Assembly (NCBI RefSeq): GCF_000725485.1 | Contig: NZ_JOAG01000020.1 | Location: forward strand, 309,109-373,108 | DNA from: Nonomuraea candida | Lineage (GTDB): Bacteria; Actinomycetota; Actinomycetes; Streptosporangiales; Streptosporangiaceae | Length of the DNA: 64,000 nucleotides | Direction of reading: 5' to 3' | In this document: positions 24,216 to 34,124 of the stretch, one piece after another | Layout of the letters: every line of letters starts with the position of its first letter | How positions within the stretch are numbered: the first letter of the stretch is position 1 | Notes under the pieces: model-generated | Told to the model about the DNA's origin: nothing | The model's database searches: none | The model's input: only the letters and a program-made list of their open reading frames with translations | Position numbers and translations under genes: made by a program

Positions 24216-25141
24216 CCCGGCACCTGCTGTCGCGGGCGGGACAGGCGGCGCTCGTGTTGTGGGCCGCCTTCACCGCGAGCTACGTGCTGCTGCAGCTCCT
24301 GCCCGGCGACTCGATCCTGATCAAGTTCCAGAACCCCGAGCTGGGCCTGTCGCCCCAGCAGATCGCCGAGATCCGCGCCCACTACGCGGCCGGCTCGCCG
24401 CTCGCCGACTACGTCTCCACCCTGGCCGGCTTCCTGACCGGGCGTCTCGGCTACTCGATCGACACCGGCGCGCCCGTCGTCGAGCGGCTGGCCGAGGCGC
24501 TGCCCGAGACCGCCCGGCTGGCCTCGGCCGCGTTCCTGCTGGCGGTGCTGATCGCCGTGGCGATCGCCTTCGCGGCGAGCTACAGCAGGACGTCGTGGCT
24601 GCGCGGCGCGCTGCTGTCGGTGCCGTCGCTGTTCATCTCCGTCCCGGCGTTCTGGCTCGGCATCCTGCTCATCCAGATCTTCTCGTTCCGGCTGAAGCTG
24701 GTGCCGGTCATCGGCGGCAGCGAGCTGCAGCAGCTCGTCCTGCCGGTGCTGACGCTGGCCGTGCCGATCTCGGCGCCCATCGCCCAGGTGCTCGCCCGCG
24801 CCATCGACCACGTGTACGCCCAGCCGTTCGTCCCCGTGGTCGAGGCCAAGGGCGCCACACGATGGTGGGTCCTGTGGCGGCACGTGGCCCGCAACGCCGT
24901 GCTGCCGACGCTGACCGTGGCCGGGCTGACGCTCGGCGAGCTGATCGCGGGCTCGGTCGTCACCGAGACCGTCTTCGGCCGGGCCGGCCTCGGCCGGCTG
25001 ACCGAGCAGGCCGTCAACGCCCAGGACACGCCCGTGATGCTGGCCGTCGTCGTGCTCGCCGCGGCCGTGTTCGTGCTGGTCAGCCTGATCGTGGACGTGC
25101 TGTTCCCGATCCTCGACCCCCGGCTGAAGGCGGCGGCGTGA
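24212..25141 (+). CDS. ABC importer permease, DppB-type
   Basis: GTG at 24212 overlaps the SBP stop (GTGA). The 309-aa protein has about six transmembrane helices beginning with AALVLWAAFTASYVLLQLLPGD. The family signature is present: the N-terminal LLPGDS and the EAA-type loop EAKGATRWWVLWRHVARNAV. It forms the pore with the DppC-type partner encoded next (GTGA overlap). Confidence 0.9.
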   Translation: MTRHLLSRAGQAALVLWAAFTASYVLLQLLPGDSILIKFQNPELGLSPQQIAEIRAHYAAGSPLADYVSTLAGFLTGRLGYSIDTGAPVVERLAEALPETARLASAAFLLAVLIAVAIAFAASYSRTSWLRGALLSVPSLFISVPAFWLGILLIQIFSFRLKLVPVIGGSELQQLVLPVLTLAVPISAPIAQVLARAIDHVYAQPFVPVVEAKGATRWWVLWRHVARNAVLPTLTVAGLTLGELIAGSVVTETVFGRAGLGRLTEQAVNAQDTPVMLAVVVLAAAVFVLVSLIVDVLFPILDPRLKAAA

Positions 25142-25952
25142 AGACCATGACGACGGGACGGCGCAGGATGCGGGGAGCGCCGTGGCTCGCCTGGGCCGTG
25201 GTCGCGCTCGTGCTGCTCTGGGCGGTCGCGCCCGGCGCGTTCACCGGTCACGACCCGATCGCGGGCGTGCCCGCCGACAAGCTGCGGCCGCCCGGCGCGG
25301 AGCACCTGTTCGGCACCGACGCCGTCGGCCGCGACGTCTTCGCCCGGGTGGTGCACGGCTCGGTGCACTCCCTGTCGGGGGCGCTGGTGGCCGTGGCGGT
25401 GGGCCTGGTCGCGGGCACGCTGCTGGGCCTGCTGGCCGGCGCCGCCGACGGGGTGGCCGACGCGGCGGTCATGCGGCTGGTGGACGTGCTGCTGTCGGTG
25501 CCCGGCCTGCTGCTGGCGCTGACCGTGATCATCCTGCTCGGCCCCGGCACGGTGAACGTGGCGATCGCGGTGGGCGCCGGCTCCGTCGCGGCCTTCGCCC
25601 GGCTGGCCCGCGCCGAGGTCGTACGCGTCCGGCGCGCCGACTACGTCGAAGCCGCGTTCGGCAGCGGCGGCCGGTTCCCGGCGGTGTTGTGGCGGCACAT
25701 CCTGCCCAACTCGCTCGGCCCCGTCGTCGCGCTGGCCGCGCTGCAGTTCGGCGCGGCGATCCTGGCCATCTCCACCCTCGGCTTCCTCGGCTACGGCGCC
25801 GAGCCGCCCACCCCCGAATGGGGCCTGCTCATCGCCGAAGGACGCAACTACCTGGCCACCTCCTGGTGGCTGACCACCCTGCCCGGCGCCGTGGTGGTCG
25901 CCGTGGTGCTGGCCGCCGGCCGCATCAGCCGCTCGATCGGGAAGGACCGCCC

Positions 25953-25956
<4 letters not shown>
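25138..25956 (+). CDS. ABC importer permease, DppC-type
   Basis: GTG at 25138 overlaps the DppB-type stop. The 272-aa protein has an N-terminal helix, then the DppC hallmark HLFGTDAVGRDVFARVVHGS. Five further helices follow, with the EAA loop EAAFGSGGRFPAVLWRHILPNSLG. It pairs with the upstream permease and overlaps the ATPase gene by ATGA. Confidence 0.9.
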
Positions 25957-27511
<1,555 letters not shown>

Positions 27512-27515
<4 letters not shown>

Positions 27516-28516
27516 GGCCCGCCTTCCGGCTGGGCTTCTTCACCCGCCTGCTGGACGACGTCCCTCCCGGCGAGCGCTACCGGCTGGCCGCCGAGCAGAT
27601 CCGGCACGCCGAGGCGTACGGGTTCGACTCGGCGTGGGTGGCGCAGCACCACTTCGACGGGGAGGAGGGCGGGCTGCCCGCGCCCCTGGTGTTCCTGGCC
27701 CACGTCGCCGCCACGACCGGCCGCATCCGGCTCGGCACCGGCATCATCACGCTGCCCCTCGACCATCCGCTGCGGGTGGCCGAGGACACCGCCGTGCTCG
27801 ACCTGCTCACCGGCGGGCGGCTGGAGGTGGGCGTCGGCGGGGGCGGCACGCCGTCGGCGTTCGCGCCGTTCGGCCACGACCCGGCCGACCGCGCCGCCCT
27901 GTACGCCGAGCACCTGTGGGTGCTGCGCCGCGCCTGGGCCGGGGAGGACCTCGGCGGCGGCAACCGGCTCTACCCGCCCGCGCCCCGGCTGCTCGACGCC
28001 GTGTGGGAGGCCACGTTCTCCGTCGCCGGCGGGGCCAGGGCGGGGCGGGCCGGGCACGGGCTGATGTTGTCGCGCACCCAGCCGCGGCCCGCCGAACGCC
28101 CGGCGGCGACGCTGGCCGACCTGCAGCTCCCGATCGTCGAGGCGTACCTGGAGAACCTGCCGCCCGGGGTCGCGCCGCGCGTCATGGCGTCGCGGACCGC
28201 GTTCGTGGCCGACAGCCGCGCCGAGGCGCTGCGCCACGCCGCGATCGGCCTCGGCCGGCGGCGGCTGCCGTTCGAGCTGCCCGGCAGCGACCTCGACAGC
28301 CGGATCACCGCCTTCGACGTGCACCTGGGCACGCCGCAGGACGTCATCGAGAGCCTGGCCGCCGACCCCACCCTGCGCCACGCCACCGACCTGGTCTTCC
28401 AGGTCCACTCCGTCGATCCGCCCCACCCGCTCGTCCTGCGCTCCATCGAGCTGCTCGCGACCGAGGTCGCGCCCGCGCTCGGCCAGCTCCCCTCCACGGA
28501 AGCGAGCACGACATGA
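27512..28516 (+). CDS. FMN-dependent luciferase-like monooxygenase (KPN_01858 family)
   Basis: The 334-aa TIM-barrel protein opens with FRLGFFTRLLDDVPPGERY and contains GFDSAWVAQHHFDGEEGG, RIRLGTGIITLPLDHP and LTGGRLEVGVGGGGTPSAF, all typical of the bacterial luciferase superfamily. It probably oxidises the imported substrate using reduced FMN and oxygen. It overlaps the ATPase (ATGA) and the CMD-like gene (ATGA). The family name is from memory. In that family, import, oxidation and AhpD-type genes travel together. Confidence 0.85.
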
Positions 28517-29100
28517 TCACCGACGTCATCGACCACCTGGCCGGGATCACCCCCGGCTCCCCGCTCGACCGGCTGCGCGACCGCCGGCCCGACGCCCGCG
28601 AGCACGCCCAGCGCGGCTACGACGCGCTGTTCAGCCCCGACGACGAGGGCGAGGTCACGCTCGTCGAACGCGACGCGGTCGCGGCCTTCGTCACCGGCCT
28701 GCACCGTGACGCGGCGGTCGCCCGCTTCTACGCCGGCCGCCTCGCCGAGCTCGCGCCCGGCCTGCTCAAGGCGGTCGAGGCCGAGGTGGAGGCCGGGCGC
28801 GCCACCGGGCCGTACGGCGTGTACGACGGGGCCCTGGCGGCGGAGAGCGTCGAGGGGCCGCGCTACCGGGCGAGCGATCCCGCCGCGCTCGGCGCGCGTC
28901 TCACCGCCGCGTTCGAGCACGCCCACCTGCTCGTCTTCCGGCCCCGCGAGGCCGGCAGGGACGACCTGGCCGCCCTGGCCCGCGCGGGCTGGAGCACCAC
29001 GGGCATCGTCACGCTCTCGCAGCTCGTCGCGTTCCTCAGCTTCCAGGTACGGGTGATCTCGGGCCTGCGCCTGCTCAACCAGGAAGGACTCCCGGCATGA
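28513..29100 (+). CDS. CMD-domain protein (Avi_7170-like)
   Basis: This 195-aa helical protein begins MITDVIDHLAGITPGSPLDRL and contains HAQRGYDALFSP and a C-terminal LVAFLSFQVRVISGLRLL. The latter resembles carboxymuconolactone-decarboxylase/AhpD folds. No CxxC pair is visible, so it may lack peroxidase chemistry and act with the next protein. It overlaps the luciferase-like gene (ATGA). A 31-aa micro-ORF starts at its stop. Confidence 0.78.
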   Translation: MITDVIDHLAGITPGSPLDRLRDRRPDAREHAQRGYDALFSPDDEGEVTLVERDAVAAFVTGLHRDAAVARFYAGRLAELAPGLLKAVEAEVEAGRATGPYGVYDGALAAESVEGPRYRASDPAALGARLTAAFEHAHLLVFRPREAGRDDLAALARAGWSTTGIVTLSQLVAFLSFQVRVISGLRLLNQEGLPA

Positions 29101-29192
29101 CCGGCTTCACCCGCCAAGACGCCCACGGCGTGACCGGCCTCGAAAGCGGTCACGGCGCGACCGGCCGCACCCAGGAAGGACCGACGGCATGA
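29097..29192 (+). CDS. 31-aa micro-ORF linking the CMD and AhpD-like genes
   Basis: ATG at 29097 overlaps the CMD stop and its TGA overlaps the AhpD-like ATG at 29189. Both starts are preceded by AGGAAGGA and followed by the identical ACCGGCTTCACCC, so the first looks like a copied start region. The coding text (MTGFTRQDAHGVTG and 17 more residues) has no known motif. It may be a coupling device or scar of a duplication rather than a functional gene. Confidence 0.4.
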   Translation: MTGFTRQDAHGVTGLESGHGATGRTQEGPTA

Positions 29193-29758
29193 CCGGCTTC
29201 ACCCTGGACCGTCTCGGCTGGCGGCCGTGGCTGACGCCCCTGAGCGAGGACGAGCTGACCGACGCCCACCGCGAGGCGCTGGTGGACCGGGCGCGCGCCG
29301 CCTCGCCGTACTTCCGGCTGCTCGCCCGCGACCCGGAGATCCTGCACGCCCGCACCAAGACCGACCAGGACATCTTCCACCACCCCGACGGCGGCCTGCC
29401 GCGCGCCGAGCGGGAGCTGGCGGCCACGGCCACCTCCCGCCACAACGGCTGCGTGTTCTGCGCCTCCGTGCACGCGCGCTTCGCCGCCCACCACTCCAGA
29501 CGCCCCGACGACGTGCGGCGGCTGCTCGACGAGGGGGTGACCGCCCCGCAGGACGCCAGGTGGCGGGCGATCGTCGACGCCGCCGTGGCGGTCGCCGGCA
29601 CCCCGGCCGCGCTGGGCCCCGGGCACATCGCCGCGCTGCGCGCGGCCGGGCTCGACGACCTGGCCATCAGCGACGCCATCCACGCCGCCGCGTTCTTCAG
29701 CTGGGCCAACCGCCTCATGCTGTCGCTCGGCGAGCCCGCCCCGGAGGCCGGCGCATGA
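29189..29758 (+). CDS. Alkylhydroperoxidase-domain protein (Avi_7169-like)
   Basis: The 189-aa product has an AhpD-like core with the redox pair in RHNGCVFCASVHARF (CxxC plus His). The helical context is LAATATSRHNG upstream and AISDAIHAAAFFSWANRL downstream. It could reduce peroxides formed by the flavin monooxygenase or act as a disulfide reductant. Translation is probably coupled through the micro-ORF. It overlaps the VOC-like gene (ATGA). Confidence 0.85.
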   Translation: MTGFTLDRLGWRPWLTPLSEDELTDAHREALVDRARAASPYFRLLARDPEILHARTKTDQDIFHHPDGGLPRAERELAATATSRHNGCVFCASVHARFAAHHSRRPDDVRRLLDEGVTAPQDARWRAIVDAAVAVAGTPAALGPGHIAALRAAGLDDLAISDAIHAAAFFSWANRLMLSLGEPAPEAGA

Positions 29759-30375
29759 GCGAGCCCCTGCTCGACCACCTGGTCTACGCGGTGCCCGACC
29801 TCGCGGCCGGGGTCGAGGAGTTCGCGCGGCTCACCGGGGTCCGCCCGGTGCCGGGCGGCAGCCACCCCGGCGGCACCGCCAACCACCTCGTACGCCTCGG
29901 CCCCACCTCCTACCTGGAGATCATCGGCCCCGACCCGCGGGCCACCGTCCGGCCCAGGGCGTTCGGCCTGGAGACCCTGACCGAGCCCCGGCCGGTCGCC
30001 TGGGCGGTGCGCCCGCCGGACCTCGGCGAGGCCGTACGGCAGGCGCGCGAGCGTGGCTACGACCCCGGCGAGGTCCGGCCCCTGTCGCGGCGCACCCCGT
30101 CGGGCCACCTGCTGGAGTGGCGGCTCACCCGGCGTGACGACCCGGCGGCGGTGCGGCCGGTGCCGTTCCTCATCGACTGGGGCGGCACGCCGCACCCCGC
30201 CGCCGGGGACCTGCCGCTGCTGAGCCTGACCTCCTTCTCCGCCGTCCACCCCGACCCCGACGCGCTGCGCCGCGACCTGGCCGCGCTCGGCGTCCGGCTC
30301 GACGTCTCCCCGGGGCCCGAGCCGGCGCTGCGCGTCGTGCTCGGCACCCCGCTCGGCCACGTGACCCTGAGGTGA
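29755..30375 (+). CDS. Glyoxalase-like (VOC, PF13468-type) domain protein
   Basis: The 206-aa product starts LLDHLVYAVPDLAAGVEEFARLTG, the canonical first beta-alpha-beta unit of glyoxalase-like proteins. It continues TANHLVRLGPTSYLEIIGPD, with His and Glu in metal-ligand positions. A second half near residue 145 is more diverged. It probably acts on the oxidised substrate of the luciferase-like enzyme; the reaction is unknown. ATG overlaps the previous stop. Confidence 0.8.
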   Translation: MSEPLLDHLVYAVPDLAAGVEEFARLTGVRPVPGGSHPGGTANHLVRLGPTSYLEIIGPDPRATVRPRAFGLETLTEPRPVAWAVRPPDLGEAVRQARERGYDPGEVRPLSRRTPSGHLLEWRLTRRDDPAAVRPVPFLIDWGGTPHPAAGDLPLLSLTSFSAVHPDPDALRRDLAALGVRLDVSPGPEPALRVVLGTPLGHVTLR

Positions 30376-30377
30376 CC

Positions 30378-30911
30378 ATGACCACCCTTCGCGAGTACCT
30401 GTCCCACAAGCGCACGGCCCTGCTGTCCCGCCGGGCGGCCCCCGGCGCCGGCCCGGTCCCGCTGCACGCCCACGTCACCGCCGAGGGCCGCAGCGGCGTC
30501 CGGCGCATCAGGATCAGGGACTTCCAGCTGATCAGCGACAGCCGCCCCGACCTCGCCGGCTACGACCTCGGCCCCGGCTCGCCGGAGCTGCAGGCCGGCG
30601 TGCTCGGGAGCTGCGTCACCCACATCTTCCTCATCAAGGCGGCCGAGCTGGAGGTGCCGCTGGACGCGATCGAGGTGGACGTCCGCGCCGAGTACGACCC
30701 CAGGGCCCAGCAGCCGGGCGGCAACGACGTCCCGGTGCACCCGTACAGCTTCCGCTACGAGGTGCTGATCGACTCGCCCGCCTCGGACGAGGAGCTGGCC
30801 AGGCTGCACGAGGAGGTCGAGCGGGTCTGCCCGATACTCAACCTGCTCCGCAATCCCCAGCCCGTCACCGGATCACTGGTCAGGCTCCACGCGGAGCCGG
30901 CCGGCACGTGA
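30378..30911 (+). CDS. OsmC family peroxiredoxin-like protein
   Basis: ATG at 30378 is preferred, with GAGG five bases upstream. The 177-aa product has the OsmC pattern of an early strand RRIRIRDFQLISDSRPDLAG and a Cys in GVLGSCVTHIFLIKAAEL. The first catalytic Cys is usual; the second Cys of OsmC, normally about 60 residues on, aligns with VERVCPIL. It ends the operon and would reduce organic hydroperoxides. The role alongside two other peroxide-type proteins suggests the pathway generates reactive peroxides. Confidence 0.82.
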   Translation: MTTLREYLSHKRTALLSRRAAPGAGPVPLHAHVTAEGRSGVRRIRIRDFQLISDSRPDLAGYDLGPGSPELQAGVLGSCVTHIFLIKAAELEVPLDAIEVDVRAEYDPRAQQPGGNDVPVHPYSFRYEVLIDSPASDEELARLHEEVERVCPILNLLRNPQPVTGSLVRLHAEPAGT

Positions 30912-30959
30912 TCCTCCCGTCCCGACGGTGATCAGGGGGCCGGCAGGGTGCGGCTGCCG

Positions 30960-32132
30960 TCACAGGAGGCGTTCGCGGCCGGCGGCCGCCGCCTGGCGGA
31001 CCTCGGTGAAGAACGCGGCGACGCGGCGCTCCTGCCAGTCCTCCTCGTCCTCGTCGTCAAGGTCCTCGTCAAGGTCCTCGTCAAGGTCCTCGTCGAGGTC
31101 CCCGTCCTCGTCGAGGTCGGTGGTGTGTTCGGCGTACAGCAGCCAGCAGCCCCGGATGCCGCTGAGCAGGTCCTCCAGCAGGTCGAGGGCGGGGCGGGCG
31201 GGGTCGAGCGGCGTGATCCGCAGGGCGAGGGCGTCCGGGCCCAGCTCGGGCCGGTCCTGCCGCCACTTGTCGAGCAGCCGCTCGGCGGCGGCGATGCGCT
31301 GCCGGAGCGCCGCGAGGCCGGGGATCTCGCCTTCGGCGACCCGCAGGGCGTCGCGGATCAGCGGCATCACCGCCTGGCGGGGCGAGGCGCCCTCGGCCAT
31401 CGACTCCAGGACGAGGGTGGGCGTCTCGTGGGGGAGCGCCTCGATGGTGTCGGCCTCGGCGACGACCTGGGTGACGGGCAGGCCGGCGTACTCGGCGGTG
31501 ACGGTGGCCGCGGCGTGCAGCCAGTGCGCGGCGGCGACGGCGGCCGCGGCCGGGTCGATCTCGGTGAACAGCGCCTCGGGGCCGAACGGGTCGTCATGCA
31601 GCAGGTCGCTGGCCTGGGCCACCTGCACCGGGGAGGCGTCCTCGCGGGTCAGGGCGACCGCCTGGCGGGCGCGCCCGGTCAGGTTGCCCAGCTCGGCCTG
31701 CTCGACGGCGGCCAGCTCGGCGGCGACGTCGGCGATGACGCGGGCGGCCGGCCCGGCGGCGCGCAGCGGGTGCAGGGCGCGGCCGACCTGGTGGGCGGCC
31801 TCCTCGACCCGGATGCCGGAGTGGGCCAGGTAGCCGTCGGAGGGCAGGTGGGGGCTCGTCAACGCGGCGGGGACGCGCGCGAAGGCGTCGCGCTCCTCCT
31901 GGCGGCGCTCGCCCTTGGAGCCGGGCTCATGGTCGTCGGCGGCGCTGGCCGGATGGGTGTAGCAGCGCCAGCAGGCTTCGGAGAGCTGGGTCAGCGTCCT
32001 GGCCAGGTGCAGGGCGTCGTGGTCGGAGATCCCGGCGGGAAGATCGGCTACGACCACCGCGGTGTCCCCCAGCCCCGTGTTCCAGGAGGCGATCAGGACG
32101 TTGCGGCTGCGATCGACGGCGTACCGGGTCAA
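30960..32132 (-). CDS. Hypothetical protein with C-terminal acidic repeat
   Basis: The 390-aa protein begins MTRYAVDRSRNVLIASWNTG and is largely helical, with many Ala/Glu/Leu stretches. Near the C-terminus there is an LDED repeat, encoded by 12-bp DNA repeats around 31048-31118, ending in a basic/aromatic tail. There is no membrane segment and no recognised domain. It is convergent with the OsmC gene. The acidic repeat may be a flexible linker or ion-binding tract; no function is assigned. Confidence 0.7.
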   Translation of the reverse strand: MTRYAVDRSRNVLIASWNTGLGDTAVVVADLPAGISDHDALHLARTLTQLSEACWRCYTHPASAADDHEPGSKGERRQEERDAFARVPAALTSPHLPSDGYLAHSGIRVEEAAHQVGRALHPLRAAGPAARVIADVAAELAAVEQAELGNLTGRARQAVALTREDASPVQVAQASDLLHDDPFGPEALFTEIDPAAAAVAAAHWLHAAATVTAEYAGLPVTQVVAEADTIEALPHETPTLVLESMAEGASPRQAVMPLIRDALRVAEGEIPGLAALRQRIAAAERLLDKWRQDRPELGPDALALRITPLDPARPALDLLEDLLSGIRGCWLLYAEHTTDLDEDGDLDEDLDEDLDEDLDDEDEEDWQERRVAAFFTEVRQAAAAGRERLL

Positions 32133-32297
32133 GGGGGCTCCTCACGGAATCGGTGCTGCGGACACGCCCAGCATGAGGCATCGGCGGCCCGTCACGCGGT
32201 TCTGACACCTCCACGGCCAACCGCTGTCTCTTGGCCGGCCGTCAGGGGGTGACGTGCGGGACGCAGGGCATGGCGATCTCCGGGCCCGTGGCCGTCC

Positions 32298-33341
32298 TCA
32301 GCTCAGATCGGACATGTCGAGGACGAAACGGTAGCGGACGTCGTTGCGGCGCAGACGGGCGAGGGCCTCGTTCACCCGCGCCGAGGGGAGCACCTCGACC
32401 TCGGCTGCGATGCCCTCACGGGCGCAGAAGTCCAGCATGGCGGCGGTCGCGGGACGGCCGCCGCTGCCCGCGGAGCTGAGCTTCTTGCGCCCCACGAGCA
32501 GGTCCGTGGTCTCCACGGTGACCGGCCCGAGGTGCCCGAGCAGGCTGAGCGTGCCGTCCATGGCGACCAGCCGCAGGTACGGGCCGGGGTCGTGCGGCGC
32601 GGCGATGGTGTCGATGACGACGTCGAACCCGTCGCGCGCCCGGGCCGGCCACCCGGCGTCGGCGGACAGGAGGAAGTCGTGGGCGCCCAGCCGGCGCGCG
32701 TCTCCGGCCTTGCCGGGCGAGCGGCTGACGACCGTCGTCGTGGCGCCGAGGGCCACGGCCATCTTGACCGCCAGGTGCCCCAGACCGCCCAGCCCCGCCA
32801 CGGCGACGCGGCTGCCCGGCCCCACTCCCAGGGCGTGCAGGGGCTCCCAGACGGTGACGCCGGCGCAGAGCAGCGGAGCGGCGGCGGCCGGGTCCAGGCC
32901 GGCGGGCAGCGGGTAGGCGAACCGGTCGCGCACGACGTACTCGCGGGAGAACCCGCCCAGAGTGGGCGTTCCGTCCTGCCGGTCCGTGCCGCCGTAGGTC
33001 AGGGTGGGGAAGGCGTGACAGAAGTTCTCCTGACCGGCCCGGCACATGCCGCATTCGCCGCAGGAGTCGACGATGTTGCCGACCGCGACCCGGTCGCCGG
33101 GGGAGAAGCGGGTGACGGCGGGCCCGGTCTCGGTCACCACGCCGGTGAACTCGTGCCCCGGCACCAGGGGATGCCCTTCCGCGCCGCCGTGGTCGCGCAG
33201 CGCGTGCAGGTCGCTGTGGCAGACGCCGCAGAAGTCGATCCGCACCGCGAGGTCGTCGGGGCGCAGGTCGCGCCGCTCCAGCCGAGTGCGGCGCAGGGTC
33301 GCCGTCGCGGCGTTCGCCTGCCATCCGGTGGTGGTCCGCAC
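32298..33341 (-). CDS. Zinc-dependent alcohol dehydrogenase, MDR superfamily
   Basis: GTG at 33341 follows AAGGAGTGAAGCC. The 347-aa product has catalytic zinc ligands in DFCGVCHSDLHAL and GHEFTG, and the structural-zinc cluster CGECGMCRAGQENFC. The Rossmann motif is VAVAGLGGLGHLAVKMAVALG. This is the CAD/YahK/AdhC-like subgroup that reduces aldehydes or oxidises primary alcohols with NADP(H). A palindromic operator sits directly upstream, and a TetR is divergently transcribed, so it is likely repressor-controlled and substrate-induced. Confidence 0.92.
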   Translation of the reverse strand: MRTTTGWQANAATATLRRTRLERRDLRPDDLAVRIDFCGVCHSDLHALRDHGGAEGHPLVPGHEFTGVVTETGPAVTRFSPGDRVAVGNIVDSCGECGMCRAGQENFCHAFPTLTYGGTDRQDGTPTLGGFSREYVVRDRFAYPLPAGLDPAAAAPLLCAGVTVWEPLHALGVGPGSRVAVAGLGGLGHLAVKMAVALGATTTVVSRSPGKAGDARRLGAHDFLLSADAGWPARARDGFDVVIDTIAAPHDPGPYLRLVAMDGTLSLLGHLGPVTVETTDLLVGRKKLSSAGSGGRPATAAMLDFCAREGIAAEVEVLPSARVNEALARLRRNDVRYRFVLDMSDLS

Positions 33342-33354
33342 GGCTTCACTCCTT

Positions 33355-33376
33355 AAACAGACTATTCGGTCTGTTT
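33355..33376. promoter_or_regulatory. Perfect palindromic operator between ADH and TetR
   Basis: AAACAGAC at 33355-33362 and GTCTGTTT at 33369-33376 flank TATTCG. It overlaps the ADH leader just upstream of its ribosome site. A second partial half-site (CTGTTCTGTCTG) lies near 33412-33425, close to the TetR start. Together they fit a TetR controlling both directions. Confidence 0.8.
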
Positions 33377-33437
33377 CACCGTAAGGCGTCACCGGCCGCT
33401 TGGCAAACCAACTGTTCTGTCTGCTAGCGTCGTCCTC

Positions 33438-34025
33438 ATGGCGGATCAGCCCCAGACCGCGCGCGGAGCCGCGACCTACCGGCGCATCCTCGACGTGGCC
33501 ACCCGCGAGTTCGCCCGGCACGGCATCGCCGGGGCGCGCATCGAGCGCGTCGTGTCCGCCGCCGGCACCAACAAGGCCCAGCTCTACGCCTACTTCGGCA
33601 ACAAGGAGCAGCTCTTCGACGCGATCTTCTTCAGCTCGCTGGAGCGGATCGTCAACGTCGTCCCCATCGACGCGGACGACCTCGCCGACTGGGCCGTGCG
33701 CCTCTACGACGAATACCTGCGCCGCCCCGACCTCATCCGGCTGGCCACCTGGGCCCGCCTCGAACGCCGCCCGGCCGGCCACCTGGTGGAGGAGCACGAC
33801 CGCCTCGACGACCCCAAGCTGCGCGCCATCGCCGAGGCCCAGACCGCCGGCCGGGTGCGCCAGGGCGACCCGTTCGACCTGATGGCCATGGTGATCGCCA
33901 TGTCCATGGCCTGGTCGCCGGTCAGCAACGTCTACGCGGCCACGGCGGAGGAGCCCTCCGAGGTCCACGACCGGCGCCGCGCCCTGCTGCGCGAATCCGT
34001 CCGCCGCGCCGTCGCTCCCGGGTGA
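33438..34025 (+). CDS. TetR family regulator, divergent from the ADH gene
   Basis: The 195-aa protein has a classical N-terminal helix-turn-helix (EFARHGIAGARIERVVSAAG, then NKAQLYAYFGNKEQLF) and a variable C-terminal ligand domain. It is transcribed away from the zinc dehydrogenase with the palindrome between them. It likely represses both genes until an aldehyde-like ligand binds; ligand identity is inference. Confidence 0.92.
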   Translation: MADQPQTARGAATYRRILDVATREFARHGIAGARIERVVSAAGTNKAQLYAYFGNKEQLFDAIFFSSLERIVNVVPIDADDLADWAVRLYDEYLRRPDLIRLATWARLERRPAGHLVEEHDRLDDPKLRAIAEAQTAGRVRQGDPFDLMAMVIAMSMAWSPVSNVYAATAEEPSEVHDRRRALLRESVRRAVAPG

Positions 34026-34052
34026 GGCCACCCGGAACCGGGCTCCCGGCTC

Positions 34053-34072
34053 CCCCGGCCGGCGGGCCGGGG
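34053..34072. terminator. Bidirectional hairpin terminator
   Basis: CCCCGGCC (34053-34060) and GGCCGGGG (34065-34072) around GGCG lie between the convergent TetR and exported-protein genes. There is no T-tract. Confidence 0.6.
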
Positions 34073-34124
34073 CTCTCGCGGCGGAGGACGCGTCACAGGA
34101 GCGGGACAGCGGGGCAGCGGCCCC

